Source: Brevundimonas lenta
GTDB taxonomy: Bacteria; Pseudomonadota; Alphaproteobacteria; Caulobacterales; Caulobacteraceae
Assembly: GCF_014196335.1 (NCBI RefSeq)
Contig: NZ_JACIDM010000003.1
Coordinates: 558,001 to 622,000 of the forward strand
DNA length: 64,000 nt
Direction of reading: 5' to 3'
A program made the position numbers and the translations under genes. Shown here one piece after another: positions 27,564 through 36,252 of the stretch. Numbering within the stretch: the first letter of the stretch is position 1; each line of letters opens with the position of its first letter. The notes under the pieces are model-generated. The model made no database searches. It saw nothing but the letters and a program-made list of their open reading frames with translations, and had not been told where the DNA came from.

Positions 27564-27791
27564 CTATTCGGACAGGCGCGAGGCGTTGCGTCCGCTGATC
27601 TGGCAGAAATTGTTCGCGGCCGGGTTGGCGTTTTCCTGCCCGGGGGTCGGGACCAGGATGCCGCCGCGGCTGCGGCAGTCCTCGTTCAGGCGCTGAAGTT
27701 CGGTCTGGTAGGTTCCGGTGGCGCCCGTGTTGGCGCAGGCGGCGAGACCGAGGCCTGCGGCCATGAGGGCGATGGCTGCTGACGTTCGCAT
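27564..27791 (-). CDS. Small lipoprotein, tandem paralogue 2
   Basis: The 75-residue protein has MRTSAAIALMAAGLGLAACAN, with a lipobox LAAC (Cys19), followed by DCRSRGGILVPTPGQ and ANNFCQISGRN. ATG 27791 is preceded by AAGGAG at ideal distance, so the upstream methionine, six codons earlier, is less likely. It lies 32 bp before its paralogue on the same strand. The duplicated RGGILVPxPGQ ... N(N)FC signature is the only clear conserved block. Function unknown. Confidence 0.78.
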   Translation of the reverse strand: MRTSAAIALMAAGLGLAACANTGATGTYQTELQRLNEDCRSRGGILVPTPGQENANPAANNFCQISGRNASRLSE

Positions 27792-27801
27792 GGCGATCTC
27801 C

Positions 27802-28563
27802 TTACCCAATCAATGTGGGGGCACGGCCCCGGTTCCGCTCGACGGCCTCGACCAGACGGTCAAGGTCTGCGGGTGATGAGAGACGATGATCCCCGTCGGC
27901 GACAAGGTCCAGCATCACGTCCCCGCCGTTCAGCCGTTCGATCAGCTCGATGGTATGACGCCACGGAACAACGTCGTCCTTACGCCCCTGCAGGATATGC
28001 ACCGGCGCGGCGATGGCGATGGAGCCGTCCAGCAGCAGCCAGTCGCGGGCCTCTTCGAACATCCGGCGGGTCAGGACGTATTCGCCCAGCCCCTCCTCGA
28101 CGATCAGGGTCTCGCCCTCGCGCAGGATGGCCTGTCGTTCATGATCGGCGAGGCCGGGCCACATCAGACGCTCGGTGAAGTCCTGGGCCGGATTGACCAG
28201 CACCAGGCTGGCGACGCGGTCCGGCCGGGCGAGCGTGGCCAGCAGGGCGACCCAGCCGCCCATGGACGAGCCGACAGGGATGACGGGCCCCTCCAGGCTG
28301 TCGATCAGGGCGACCGCGTCCTCGCGCCAGCGGCCGATGGTGGCCTGACGCCAGTCGCCGGAGGACCGGCCGTGGGCGAAATGGTCGTAGCGGACGTAGT
28401 TCCAGCCCCGCTCGCGCGCCGCGGCGTCCAGGGCCAAGGCCTTGGTCCCCTCCATGTCCGAGCGGAAGCCGCCGATCCAGACGACGGTGGGGCCCGAGCC
28501 CTCGACACGCTTCAGGGCAAGGGTCTCGCCGTCCGGCCGGGTCAGGCGTTCCAGATCATCCAT
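27802..28563 (-). CDS. Alpha/beta hydrolase, ABHD10-like esterase
   Basis: The 253-residue protein shows TVVWIGGFRSDMEGTKA, VRYDHFAHGRSSGDW, the nucleophile elbow VGSSMGGWVAL, an acid in LQGRKDDVVPW, and a histidine in ADGDHRLSS. This order matches the small ABHD10/carboxylesterase-type hydrolases. ATG 28563 is preceded by GAGAGGAA. It has no signal peptide. The gene lies 10 bp upstream of the second lipoprotein gene, so it could be part of the same transcript. It is divergent from the family 9 glycosyltransferase across 69 bp. Substrate unknown. Confidence 0.85.
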   Translation of the reverse strand: MDDLERLTRPDGETLALKRVEGSGPTVVWIGGFRSDMEGTKALALDAAARERGWNYVRYDHFAHGRSSGDWRQATIGRWREDAVALIDSLEGPVIPVGSSMGGWVALLATLARPDRVASLVLVNPAQDFTERLMWPGLADHERQAILREGETLIVEEGLGEYVLTRRMFEEARDWLLLDGSIAIAAPVHILQGRKDDVVPWRHTIELIERLNGGDVMLDLVADGDHRLSSPADLDRLVEAVERNRGRAPTLIG

Positions 28564-28632
28564 GGCCGTTCCTCTCGCGAAATCGTTCCAGGACTGATAG
28601 CGAACGCCAGCAAGCGAAGCGAAGGCCAAAGC

Positions 28633-29598
28633 GTGTCCGACAAGAAGGTCCTGTTCGTCACCTCCAACCGCATCGGCGACTGCGTCATCTCGTCGGGGAT
28701 CATCCGCGAGATCTGCCGCCAGATCCCCGGCGCGCGGATCACCGTCGCCTGCGGCCGCCCGCCCGCCCCGTTGTTCCGGGCCGCGCCCGGCGTCGAGCGG
28801 GTCATCATACTCGACAAGAAGAAGATGGCCGGACACTGGGTCGATCTGTGGAAGCAGGTGGTCGGCACCCGCTGGGAGATGGTCATCGACATCCGCGGAT
28901 CGGCGCTGAGCTACCTGATCCCGGCGAAGCGGCGGGTAGTCTACAACCGGTCGTGGGAGACCGGGGTGCGCAAGGTCGAGATGGTGTCGCGCCTGATGGG
29001 CTCTGACACCCCGCTGGCGCCGGAAATCTTCTTCGACGACCAGGCGCGCGACGAGGCCGCGGCCGTCATCGATCCGCAGCTGGAGGCGGGCGCGGGCCCG
29101 GGCCCGATCATCGCCCTGGCCCCCATCGCGCACCAGCCGGGCAAGAGCTGGCCGGCCGACCGCTGGGGCGCCCTGGTCGAGAAGATGAAGGCCGAGCCGC
29201 GCTTCGACGGCTGGCGCTTCATGCCGGTGGGCGGACCGGGCGACCGGCCGCCCGCGACCCCGGCGCTGCAGGCCGCCGGCGAGCGCGGCGTCGACTTCGT
29301 GGGCAAGGGCGACATCCTGGCCTCGGCCGCGGCGATCGGCCGCGCGGCGCTATTCGTGGGCAACGACTCCGGCCTGATGCACGTGTCCGCCGCGGCGGGC
29401 CGCCCGACGCTGGGCCTGTTCGGGCCGACCGAGTGGTGGCTGTACGGGCCGTGGGGTCCAAAGACCCGCACGGCGGCGTCCAACGAGACCCGCGGTCAGT
29501 TCGCGCCCATCGAGGACCTGACGGTCGACCACGTGTTCGACGCCGTCATCGCGCTGCACGACGCCTACATCACGCCGGAAACGCCCGCGAAGCCTTGA
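28633..29598 (+). CDS. Glycosyltransferase family 9 (heptosyltransferase-like)
   Basis: The 321-residue protein starts (GTG 28633) with KKVLFVTSNRIGDCVISSGII, the GT-B N-domain entry typical of ADP-heptose:LPS heptosyltransferases. It has ALAPIAHQPGKSWPADRWGALV for the donor region and VGNDSGLMHVSAAAGRPTLGLFGPT, the family 9 signature. It probably adds a sugar to the LPS core at the cytoplasmic face of the inner membrane. Whether the donor is ADP-heptose cannot be told, because other rfa/waa genes are absent here. It is divergent from the ABHD10-like gene and upstream of infC. Confidence 0.88.
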   Translation: MSDKKVLFVTSNRIGDCVISSGIIREICRQIPGARITVACGRPPAPLFRAAPGVERVIILDKKKMAGHWVDLWKQVVGTRWEMVIDIRGSALSYLIPAKRRVVYNRSWETGVRKVEMVSRLMGSDTPLAPEIFFDDQARDEAAAVIDPQLEAGAGPGPIIALAPIAHQPGKSWPADRWGALVEKMKAEPRFDGWRFMPVGGPGDRPPATPALQAAGERGVDFVGKGDILASAAAIGRAALFVGNDSGLMHVSAAAGRPTLGLFGPTEWWLYGPWGPKTRTAASNETRGQFAPIEDLTVDHVFDAVIALHDAYITPETPAKP

Positions 29599-29711
29599 AA
29601 ACAGGGGGTTTGGCGGTCATATAGGGCCCCAGAGGGGAACGCCGCGATTTATCGCGCGCTCCGTCTCGTCAGAACCGACGCCTTCTCCGACCACATAAGG
29701 AAACGACGCCC

Positions 29712-30245
29712 ATTCGCCGTCCCATGCAAACGCCGCCCGTCAAGGATGGGCCGCGTATGAACCAGGAAATCCGCTCCCCCCGTGTGCTGCTCATCGATCA
29801 GCATGGCGAGAAGCAGGGAGTCATGCCCACCTCCGCCGCGCTGGAGGCCGCTGAGGAAGCCGGGCTGGATCTGGTCGAAATCGTCGCCACGGCAGATCCG
29901 CCCGTCGCCAAGATTCTCGACTACGGCAAATTCCGTTTCCAGGAGCAGAAGAAGAAGGCCGAGGCCCGCAAGCGCCAGAAGGTCGTCGAGCTCAAGGAGA
30001 TCAAGCTCCGTCCGAACATCGACGTCCACGACTATGAGGTGAAGGCCAAGGCCATGCACCGCTTCTTCGACGAGGGCGACAAGGTGAAGGTCACCCTGCG
30101 CTTCCGCGGTCGTGAAATGGCCCACCCCGAGCTCGGCATGAAGCTGCTGAACAAGGTCCAGGCCGATTTCGAGGAAATCGCCAAGGTCGAGTACGCGCCG
30201 CGTATGGAAGGCCGCCAGATGATCATGATCCTGGCGCCGAAGTAG
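29712..30245 (+). CDS. infC: Translation initiation factor IF-3 (probable AUU start)
   Basis: IF-3 binds the 30S subunit and checks the initiator codon. The body reads [16 protein letters not shown], then [27 protein letters not shown], a basic linker, and [16 protein letters not shown] with the C-terminal [12 protein letters not shown], all IF-3 signatures. I place the start at ATT 29712. It gives N-terminus (M)[14 protein letters not shown], which resembles alphaproteobacterial IF-3, and AAGGA lies 10 bases before it. The ATG at 29724 (173 residues) has no ribosome site at usable distance. An AUU start is how E. coli infC represses itself. A terminator follows, separating infC from rpmI-rplT. 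Confidence 0.93.
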   Translation: MRRPMQTPPVKDGPRMNQEIRSPRVLLIDQHGEKQGVMPTSAALEAAEEAGLDLVEIVATADPPVAKILDYGKFRFQEQKKKAEARKRQKVVELKEIKLRPNIDVHDYEVKAKAMHRFFDEGDKVKVTLRFRGREMAHPELGMKLLNKVQADFEEIAKVEYAPRMEGRQMIMILAPK

Positions 30246-30270
30246 GCTCCGTCGATCCACCAGATCAGAA

Positions 30271-30304
30271 GCGCCCCGGTCGGAAACGGCCGGGGCGTTT
30301 TTCT
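30271..30304 (+). terminator. Intrinsic terminator of infC
   Basis: Arms CGCCCCGG (30272-30279) and CCGGGGCG (30290-30297), extended inward by TC/GG-type pairs, are followed by TTTTT. It lies 27 bp after the infC stop. Confidence 0.9.
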
Positions 30305-30373
30305 GTCCGCGGCCCGGGGAAATCCGGTTGCGTACGGCCACGCTTTCGGTGATCTGGGCGCGGGGGAGTAAGC

Positions 30374-32350
30374 ATGAGCATACGTACGGGTTTTGCGGTC
30401 GCCGCGGCGGCCATGGTGCTGGCGACGGGCGCATACGCGCAGGAAACGCAGCGACCACCGCTTGAGGCCTACGGCGCCCTGCCGTCGCTGGAGCTGGTGC
30501 AGATATCGCCCGCCGGCGATCAACTGGCCTTCGTCACCGTCATCGCCGACGACCGCGCGATGCTGATCACCGACCTGTCGGCCGGGACCGCGGCCGGCGG
30601 CCTGCGCATCGGCAACGCCAAGGTGCGCGACCTGCAGTGGGTGGGCGAGGATCAGGTGCTGGCCACCACCTCCGTCACCGCCGCCATTCCGCAACTGGGC
30701 GTGCCCAGAAGCGAGTTCTACATGGGCCAGATCTTCTCGATCGAGGACCGGTCGCTGCTGCGGATCTTCCAGCGCAACCGCGACGTCCTGCCGATCATGT
30801 TCGGTCCGCCGCGGGTGCGTCAGACGGCGGATGGCCCGACGATCTTCGTGCGCGGCTATTCGCCGAGCAATGCCGAGGACCTGAACCTGTTCCGCGTCAG
30901 CCCCGGGGACGGCCTCGGCCGCGTGGCGGTCGACGCGGACCTCGATGTCGAGGATTTCGTGCTGGACCCGGAGGGCCGCCCGCTGGCGCGCTCCGACTAC
31001 AACGAGCGCTCGCGCAAATGGACCCTGCTGCTCCCGCGCAACGGACGCCTGACGACGGCCTGGACGGTCGAGGCTCCGGTCGACTCGCCCTACCTGCTCG
31101 GCCAGGGACGATCGCCGCGCACGATCATCGTCAACGCCAGTCGCGAGGACCTGGCGCCGTCCGAGGGCTCCGGCGAGGACGGAAGCCTGTCGAACCTGTT
31201 CGAGGTCAACGTCGACACCGGCGTATGGGAGCCGCTGAAGTTCGACGGTCATCCGGGCTTCCTGATGCACCATCCCCGGACGGGACTTCTGATCGGGTCC
31301 GGCACGACCGGCGAGGACGGGGTCACCTACAATTTCACCGATCCGATGGCCGCGCGCGTCTGGGCGGCGATCGACGATGCGTTCGAGGACGGGGCGCCCG
31401 AGCTGGTCTCCTGGAGCGACGACCTGAAACAGGTCGTGGTCTTCACCAGCGGAACCGGCGATTCCGGCGTCTACCGGCTGATCGACCTCGACAACGGGAC
31501 CGCCCAGATCGTCGGAGAGACCTATCCGGCCATCAAGCCCGAGCATGTCGGCGAGGTGCGTTCGGTGCACTACAAGGCCCAGGACGGGCTGGAGATCCAC
31601 GCCTACCTCACCCTGCCGCCGGGCGTGACCGACCCGTCGAACCTGCCGCTCGTCGTGTTGGCCCACGGGGGGCCGGCGTCCCGCGACGTGATGACCTTCG
31701 ACTGGTGGGCCCAGGCCCTGGCGTCGCGCGGCTATGCGGTGCTGCAGCCCAATTTCCGCGGTTCGACCGGCTACGGCCTGGCGTTCCTGGAGGCCGGCTA
31801 CGGCGAATGGGGCCGCAAGATGCAGACCGACCTGTCGGACGGCGTGCGCCACCTCGTCGGCGAAGGGATCGCCGATCCGGCGAAGGTCTGCATCGTCGGC
31901 GCCAGCTACGGCGGCTATGCGGCCCTCGCCGGAGCGACGCTCGACCTGGGCGTCTATCGGTGCGCGGTCTCGGTGGCCGGCGTATCGGATCTGCGCCGCA
32001 TGGTGCAGTGGGAGGCCGATCAGGGCGCGCGCCGCGACAATCAGACGGTGCGCTACTGGAACCGCTTCATGGGCGCGGAGAGGACCGGCGACCGCCGGCT
32101 GGACACCCTGTCCCCGGCACGCCTGGCGGAACAGGCCGACGCCCCGATCCTGCTGCTGCACGGCAAGGACGACACCGTGGTGCCGATCCATCAGAGCCGG
32201 ATCATGGCCAGTGCGCTGCGCGAGGCCGGAAAGCCGTACGAGATGATCGAGCTGGCCGGCGAGGATCACTGGCTGTCGCGATCGGAGACCCGGCTGCGGA
32301 TGCTGGCCGAGACCGTGCGGTTCCTGGAGGCCCACAACCCGCCACAGTGA
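30374..32350 (+). CDS. Secreted S9 family peptidase (prolyl oligopeptidase / acylaminoacyl peptidase type)
   Basis: The 658-residue protein starts MSIRTGFAVAAAAMVLATGAYAQ, a signal peptide, so it acts in the periplasm. Residues about 30-390 form a beta-propeller-like region. The C-terminal catalytic domain has VVLAHGGPASRD, RGSTGYGLAFLEAGYGEWG, the nucleophile IVGASYGGYAAL (Ser511), acid in LHGKDDTVVP (Asp600) and GEDHWLS (His632). All three triad members are present. It lies between infC and rpmI, after the infC terminator, and looks like a separate unit. Peptide substrate unknown. Confidence 0.92.
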   Translation: MSIRTGFAVAAAAMVLATGAYAQETQRPPLEAYGALPSLELVQISPAGDQLAFVTVIADDRAMLITDLSAGTAAGGLRIGNAKVRDLQWVGEDQVLATTSVTAAIPQLGVPRSEFYMGQIFSIEDRSLLRIFQRNRDVLPIMFGPPRVRQTADGPTIFVRGYSPSNAEDLNLFRVSPGDGLGRVAVDADLDVEDFVLDPEGRPLARSDYNERSRKWTLLLPRNGRLTTAWTVEAPVDSPYLLGQGRSPRTIIVNASREDLAPSEGSGEDGSLSNLFEVNVDTGVWEPLKFDGHPGFLMHHPRTGLLIGSGTTGEDGVTYNFTDPMAARVWAAIDDAFEDGAPELVSWSDDLKQVVVFTSGTGDSGVYRLIDLDNGTAQIVGETYPAIKPEHVGEVRSVHYKAQDGLEIHAYLTLPPGVTDPSNLPLVVLAHGGPASRDVMTFDWWAQALASRGYAVLQPNFRGSTGYGLAFLEAGYGEWGRKMQTDLSDGVRHLVGEGIADPAKVCIVGASYGGYAALAGATLDLGVYRCAVSVAGVSDLRRMVQWEADQGARRDNQTVRYWNRFMGAERTGDRRLDTLSPARLAEQADAPILLLHGKDDTVVPIHQSRIMASALREAGKPYEMIELAGEDHWLSRSETRLRMLAETVRFLEAHNPPQ

Positions 32351-32407
32351 CGGCTTTCCCTTGCGTTCGGCGCCCGCTTCGACTAGAAGCCGCGCCTTCG
32401 CGTACCG

Positions 32408-32492
32408 AACCGCCGGGCGAACAGGCATGCCTGGGCGGTTCTCAATCAGGGTTTCCAACCGAGGGCTCTCGTAGCCCGAAGGACAGGGACCC
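32408..32492 (+). promoter_or_regulatory. Structured leader before rpmI-rplT
   Basis: Three helices can form: AACCGCC (32408-32414) with GGCGGTT (32434-32440), GGGCT (32463-32467) with AGCCC (32473-32477), and GGGT (32449-32452) with ACCC (32489-32492) around the second. This would suit an autoregulatory ribosomal-protein leader like those bound by L20 in other bacteria, but no known motif is proven. Confidence 0.4.
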
Positions 32493-32513
32493 GCTCAGAT
32501 ATAGAGAGTGAAA

Positions 32514-32711
32514 ATGCCGAAACTGAAGACGAAGTCTGGCGCCAAGAAGCGCTTCAAATTCACGGCGACTGGCAAGGTTAAGGCCGGTGTTGCTGGCAAG
32601 CGTCACCGCTTGATCAGCCACAACAGCAAGTACATCCGCCAGAACCGCGGCACCTCGGTCATGGCCGACGCCGACGCCAAGAAGATCAAGTCCTACATGC
32701 CGTACGCCTGA
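32514..32711 (+). CDS. rpmI: 50S ribosomal protein bL35
   Basis: The 65-residue, highly basic protein begins [20 protein letters not shown], then [19 protein letters not shown], and ends MPYA. This is the full bL35 signature. ATG 32514 is preferred over a GTG two codons earlier, because bL35 begins MPKxKT. rplT follows 53 bp downstream on the same strand, as is usual. A structured leader lies upstream. Assignment is secure. Confidence 0.98.
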   Translation: MPKLKTKSGAKKRFKFTATGKVKAGVAGKRHRLISHNSKYIRQNRGTSVMADADAKKIKSYMPYA

Positions 32712-32764
32712 TCGGCGCGCGCTTTTCGACCTGATCTCCACACCGAATTTGAAAGGATAGCGAC

Positions 32765-33121
32765 ATGGCTCGCGTCACCCGGGGCGTAACGTCCCATGCC
32801 AAACACAAGAAAGTTCTGAAGCAGGCCAAGGGCTTCTACGGCCGCCGCAAGAACACCATCCGCACGGCCAAGGCCGCTGTCGATCGCGCCGGCCAGTACG
32901 CCTACCGCGACCGCCGCACCAAGAAGCGCAACTTCCGCGCCCTGTGGATCCAGCGCATCAACGCCGCCGCCCGGATCGAAGGCTTCACCTACAGCCAGTT
33001 CATCCACGGCCTGGGCAAGGCCGGCATCGAGCTGGACCGCAAGGTTCTGGCCGCGATGGCCGCTGACGAAGTCGCCTTCAAGGCGATCGCCGACCAGGTC
33101 CGCGGCGCCCTGGCCGCCTAG
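32765..33121 (+). CDS. rplT: 50S ribosomal protein bL20
   Basis: The 118-residue basic protein starts [20 protein letters not shown] and contains [35 protein letters not shown] text and [19 protein letters not shown]. These are diagnostic of bL20, an early 50S assembly protein that often represses its own operon. It is preceded by GAAAGGATAGCG and follows rpmI. A strong terminator follows at 33148-33179, ending the rpmI-rplT unit. Confidence 0.98.
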   Translation: MARVTRGVTSHAKHKKVLKQAKGFYGRRKNTIRTAKAAVDRAGQYAYRDRRTKKRNFRALWIQRINAAARIEGFTYSQFIHGLGKAGIELDRKVLAAMAADEVAFKAIADQVRGALAA

Positions 33122-33147
33122 GCCACAGCGTCACGACGATTTCGAAA

Positions 33148-33179
33148 CGCCCGCTCCGGTCCGCCGGGGCGGGCGTTTT
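33148..33179 (+). terminator. Intrinsic terminator of rpmI-rplT
   Basis: A twelve-bp stem (33148-33159 with 33164-33175, one G-U pair), loop TCCG, then TTTT. Confidence 0.92.
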
Positions 33180-33216
33180 CGTATGCGCCGGCCGGAGAAC
33201 GCTGTACTTTGGCCCC

Positions 33217-34032
33217 ATGCGCCGAGCGATCAGCACCGCATGCCGGACTGTCCTGATCCTGGGGCTCTGGGCGGCGCTGACCGCGTCGCAGGCGCCGACC
33301 CGCCCGGTTGACGCCCGCGAGCCGCCCGCCGCTTCGGCAGCATCCGATGCCCAGGCCGCGAACGCCCTGAAGGTCCAGCTTCGGGCGGTCGAGGCGGCGG
33401 AGAGCCAGATCCTGCCCTCATGGCTCGGCGCCATCCTGTCGTTCGTGGGGACGTGCCTGGTGTTGTGGTCCCTGCACATCGCCCGCGCCTCGAACGCCAT
33501 CTCCCGCCAGGCCCTGATGGTGACCCGGGAGGGCACCGAGAACGCGATACGCGCCTATCTGGAGGTCGGGGACTACGCCCTGATGATCGACGACAGGGGA
33601 CTGATCACCCCCTCGTTCGTCCTGACCAACGTCGGCCGGACACCGGCTCGCCGGGTCAATGTGGTCTGGGCCGTGGGTGAACTGCCGGCTGCGGACGCCC
33701 CCAACATGGACCTCGTCCCGACCTACGCCCAGGCGCCCCTGAGGATCAGCCATCTCTCGGCCGGGGGAAGCGTCACCCCGGAGGCGACGGCGTTCGATCC
33801 GATGCTGTCCGACGACGACGATATGGGCCCCGCGCACGAGGCCGTGGTCTTCGGCTCGGTCGACTACGACGACATCTTCTCGGACTCCGTTCGCCACCGG
33901 ACCGAGTTCTGCGCCCAGGTCGTCATCCGGCGGGATTACAGCAAGCCCGACCGCGTCGGATGGAGCTTCACGCCGTCCGCCTTTCACAACGCCACGGACG
34001 ACGACTGCGCCCGTCCGCCCGATCCGTGGTGA
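33217..34032 (+). CDS. Membrane-anchored protein of unknown function
   Basis: The 271-residue protein has an N-terminal hydrophobic segment (about 10-28) and a second near residues 68-90 (LGAILSFVGTCLVLWSLHIA), with a coiled-coil-like stretch between. The rest, about 110-271, has a strand-rich domain (YLEVGDYALMIDD ... PSFVLTNVGRTPARRVNVVWAV). The NxG-R-TPARxV turn is seen in many uncharacterised bacterial proteins with an Ig-like or beta-sandwich domain after a membrane anchor. I assign no family. The gene stands alone between two terminators and so is independently expressed. Confidence 0.7.
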   Translation: MRRAISTACRTVLILGLWAALTASQAPTRPVDAREPPAASAASDAQAANALKVQLRAVEAAESQILPSWLGAILSFVGTCLVLWSLHIARASNAISRQALMVTREGTENAIRAYLEVGDYALMIDDRGLITPSFVLTNVGRTPARRVNVVWAVGELPAADAPNMDLVPTYAQAPLRISHLSAGGSVTPEATAFDPMLSDDDDMGPAHEAVVFGSVDYDDIFSDSVRHRTEFCAQVVIRRDYSKPDRVGWSFTPSAFHNATDDDCARPPDPW

Positions 34033-34054
34033 CGACCGGAGCAGGCGCGGCAAG

Positions 34055-34090
34055 AAAAACGCCCGCCCCGGAGACCGGAGCGGGCGTCTT
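34055..34090. terminator. Bidirectional intrinsic terminator
   Basis: Arms 34060-34071 and 34075-34086 (CGCCCGC core with one mismatch), loop AGA. AAAAA precedes the stem, which gives a U-run on the minus strand for the lipoprotein gene; a T-rich tail follows on the plus strand. Confidence 0.85.
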
Positions 34091-34112
34091 CTGTTTCAGC
34101 ACCTGACGTGGA

Positions 34113-34592
34113 TCAGGCCTTGAACGCCTGCTTGCAGAGCTCTTCGCCGAAGGCGTTGCTCATGTTGACCTCGGCGTTGGCGGCCGCGGCGACGCCAAAG
34201 GTCCCGCCCATCGTCAGCGAACGCTCGATGCGGTACTCGCCGACCACGGCGCCGCCCGCGTCGCGCAGACGCGCCACGCCGCTGACCTTGCTGGCCATCG
34301 GCACCATATAGGCCGCGATGAGGTTGGGAGCGGTGAAGCCGTCCAGGGTGACCTCCAGCGTCAGCGCCTGCGAGCCGGTGGCGCATTTGCCCAGCTGGCC
34401 GCGCACCGCGCCTTCAAACGTCTCCTTGAATTCCGCACTGACGTTGTCCGGCGCGCTGCTGAGGCTGACGACGGTGATGCGGGCGTTGTCGCGCACGTCG
34501 TTGGCGAGCGGGCTGACAGCGCCGCTGGCGCCGGCCGACACGCAGCCGCCAAGCATGAGAAGGCCCGCAAGGGCCGGAATGATGGACTTCAT
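34113..34592 (-). CDS. Lipoprotein of unknown function
   Basis: The 159-residue protein begins MKSIIPALAGLLMLGGCVSAG, with lipobox LGGC (Cys17). The mature part is a single domain with strands ITVVSLSSAP, LTLEVTLDGF and VGEYRIERSL, and two cysteines (GKCATG and EELCKQ) that may pair. The pattern of a lipoprotein with alternating strands and a late helix recalls DUF4410-type proteins, but I cannot confirm it. It is divergent from pheS across 170 bp. A bidirectional terminator follows. Function unknown. Confidence 0.75.
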   Translation of the reverse strand: MKSIIPALAGLLMLGGCVSAGASGAVSPLANDVRDNARITVVSLSSAPDNVSAEFKETFEGAVRGQLGKCATGSQALTLEVTLDGFTAPNLIAAYMVPMASKVSGVARLRDAGGAVVGEYRIERSLTMGGTFGVAAAANAEVNMSNAFGEELCKQAFKA

Positions 34593-34762
34593 GGTTCTTC
34601 CCCCGAAATAAACCGAACGCTGGCTACAGCGCCGCTTCCCCCATAGCGCGGGCGATTCGCCCTGTCTCGCACCGGATCACGTTCCGGTGATCACACCCGC
34701 CGGGACGAAATCGACGGCCAGGATTCGACCTGGCGCAAAAATCGGCTAGACGACTGCCCACA

Positions 34763-35839
34763 ATGACCGATCTCGCCCAGCTCGAACTCGATCTCATCAA
34801 CGCCATCGGCTCGGCGGAGACCGCCGCCGCCGTGGAAGACCTGCGCGTGGCCGCGTTGGGCAAGTCCGGATCGATCTCCGGCCTGCTCAAGGGCATGGGC
34901 GCGATGTCGCCCGACGAACGTCGCGAGAAGGGGCCGATGATCAACGGCCTGCGCGACCGGGTGCAGTCGGCGCTCGCCGCCCGCAAGGGCGAGCTGGAGG
35001 CGGCCGAACTGGATGCCCGTCTGAAGGCCGAGCACGTCGACCTGACCCTGCCGCCGCGCCCGCGCCGCCAGGGCAGCGTGCACCCGACCATGCAGGTGAT
35101 GGACGAGATGATCGCCATCTTCGCCGACATGGGATTCGCCGTCGCGGAGGGTCCGGACGTCGAGGACGACTTCCACAATTTCACCGCCCTGAACTTCCCG
35201 CCCAAACATCCGGCGCGGGAGATGCACGACACCTTCTTCCTCAAGCCCGACCCGGAAACGGGCGAGCGCAAGGTGCTGCGCACCCACACCAGCCCGGTGC
35301 AGGTGCGGACCATGCAGACCCAGAAGCCGCCGATCCGCATCATCGCGCCCGGCCGGACCTTCCGGAAGGACAGCGACGCCACCCACACGCCGATGTTCCA
35401 CCAGGTCGAGGGCCTGGTGATCGACAAGGGCATCCACATGGGCCACCTGAAGTGGACGCTGGAGACCTTCGTCGCCCGCTTCTTCGAGGTGGACGGCGTC
35501 GATGCGCGCTTCCGCCCGCACCACTTCCCCTTCACCGAGCCGTCGGCCGAGATGGACATCCGCTGCGACCGTTCGGGCGGCGAGCTGAAGCTGAACACCG
35601 GCGACAGCTGGATGGAGATCCTCGGCTGCGGGATGGTGCACCCGAACGTGCTGCGGAACTGCGGCATCGATCCCGACGAATACCAGGGCTTCGCCTTCGG
35701 CATGGGCGTCGATCGCCTGGCCATGCTGAAATACGGCATCCCCGACCTGCGCCCGATGTTCGACGCCGACACCCGTTGGCTCGCGCACTACGGCTTCTCC
35801 GCCTTCGCGGCGCCCAATCCGGCTAGCGGACTGTCCTGA
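34763..35839 (+). CDS. pheS: Phenylalanyl-tRNA synthetase alpha subunit
   Basis: PheS forms the catalytic core of the alpha2-beta2 enzyme that charges tRNA-Phe. The 358-residue protein has an N-terminal coiled coil (about 1-90). Class II motifs follow: [19 protein letters not shown], the motif 2 loop [22 protein letters not shown] and motif 3 [18 protein letters not shown]. Length is normal (about 340-360). Its stop overlaps the next gene's ATG by 1 bp (TGATG), so the three genes pheS, the unknown gene and pheT are translationally linked. Confidence 0.98.
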   Translation: MTDLAQLELDLINAIGSAETAAAVEDLRVAALGKSGSISGLLKGMGAMSPDERREKGPMINGLRDRVQSALAARKGELEAAELDARLKAEHVDLTLPPRPRRQGSVHPTMQVMDEMIAIFADMGFAVAEGPDVEDDFHNFTALNFPPKHPAREMHDTFFLKPDPETGERKVLRTHTSPVQVRTMQTQKPPIRIIAPGRTFRKDSDATHTPMFHQVEGLVIDKGIHMGHLKWTLETFVARFFEVDGVDARFRPHHFPFTEPSAEMDIRCDRSGGELKLNTGDSWMEILGCGMVHPNVLRNCGIDPDEYQGFAFGMGVDRLAMLKYGIPDLRPMFDADTRWLAHYGFSAFAAPNPASGLS

Positions 35840-36252
35840 TGACCTTCAACAACAACATGGTTTCCCAGCGCCCGATGGTGGAGGTCCCCGAGGATCTCGC
35901 GTCGCGCGACGTCTATGACGGCATGACGCTGCCGCTGTTCAGCGTGTACCGCCAGATCGTGGCCGCCGGCGGCCGGATGATCGAGCGCAAGACCTTCCGC
36001 AACTGCGTCATCGAGGGGCCGGCCGTGCTGCTGGCGACCGGCGGGGTGCAGTTCCACAACTGCAACATGGGCGAATCCGGCGGCGACATCCGCAACCTGC
36101 TGCTGCGCCCGGTGGGCCCGAAACAGGTCGTCGGCACGATCGCCGTGGCCGACACCGTGTTCGAGAACTGCCGCTTCTTCGGCGTCGGCTTCACCGGCGG
36201 CGCCGCCTTCCTCGATCAATTCCTCCAAGGCATCGGACCCTCCAGGCCATGA
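35839..36252 (+). CDS. Conserved-looking protein of unknown function between pheS and pheT
   Basis: The 137-residue protein is not one I recognise. It starts [20 protein letters not shown], has the helical stretch [18 protein letters not shown], and then a series of short strands ending in aromatic or Asn turns: [27 protein letters not shown] and [15 protein letters not shown]. The repeated xFxNCxx pattern suggests a small right-handed beta-helix or pentapeptide-like solenoid. It overlaps pheS by 1 bp and pheT by 4 bp, which strongly implies co-translation with the synthetase. Its codon and GC use match the neighbours. It may modify, regulate or simply ride with PheRS. Confidence 0.85.
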   Translation: MTFNNNMVSQRPMVEVPEDLASRDVYDGMTLPLFSVYRQIVAAGGRMIERKTFRNCVIEGPAVLLATGGVQFHNCNMGESGGDIRNLLLRPVGPKQVVGTIAVADTVFENCRFFGVGFTGGAAFLDQFLQGIGPSRP

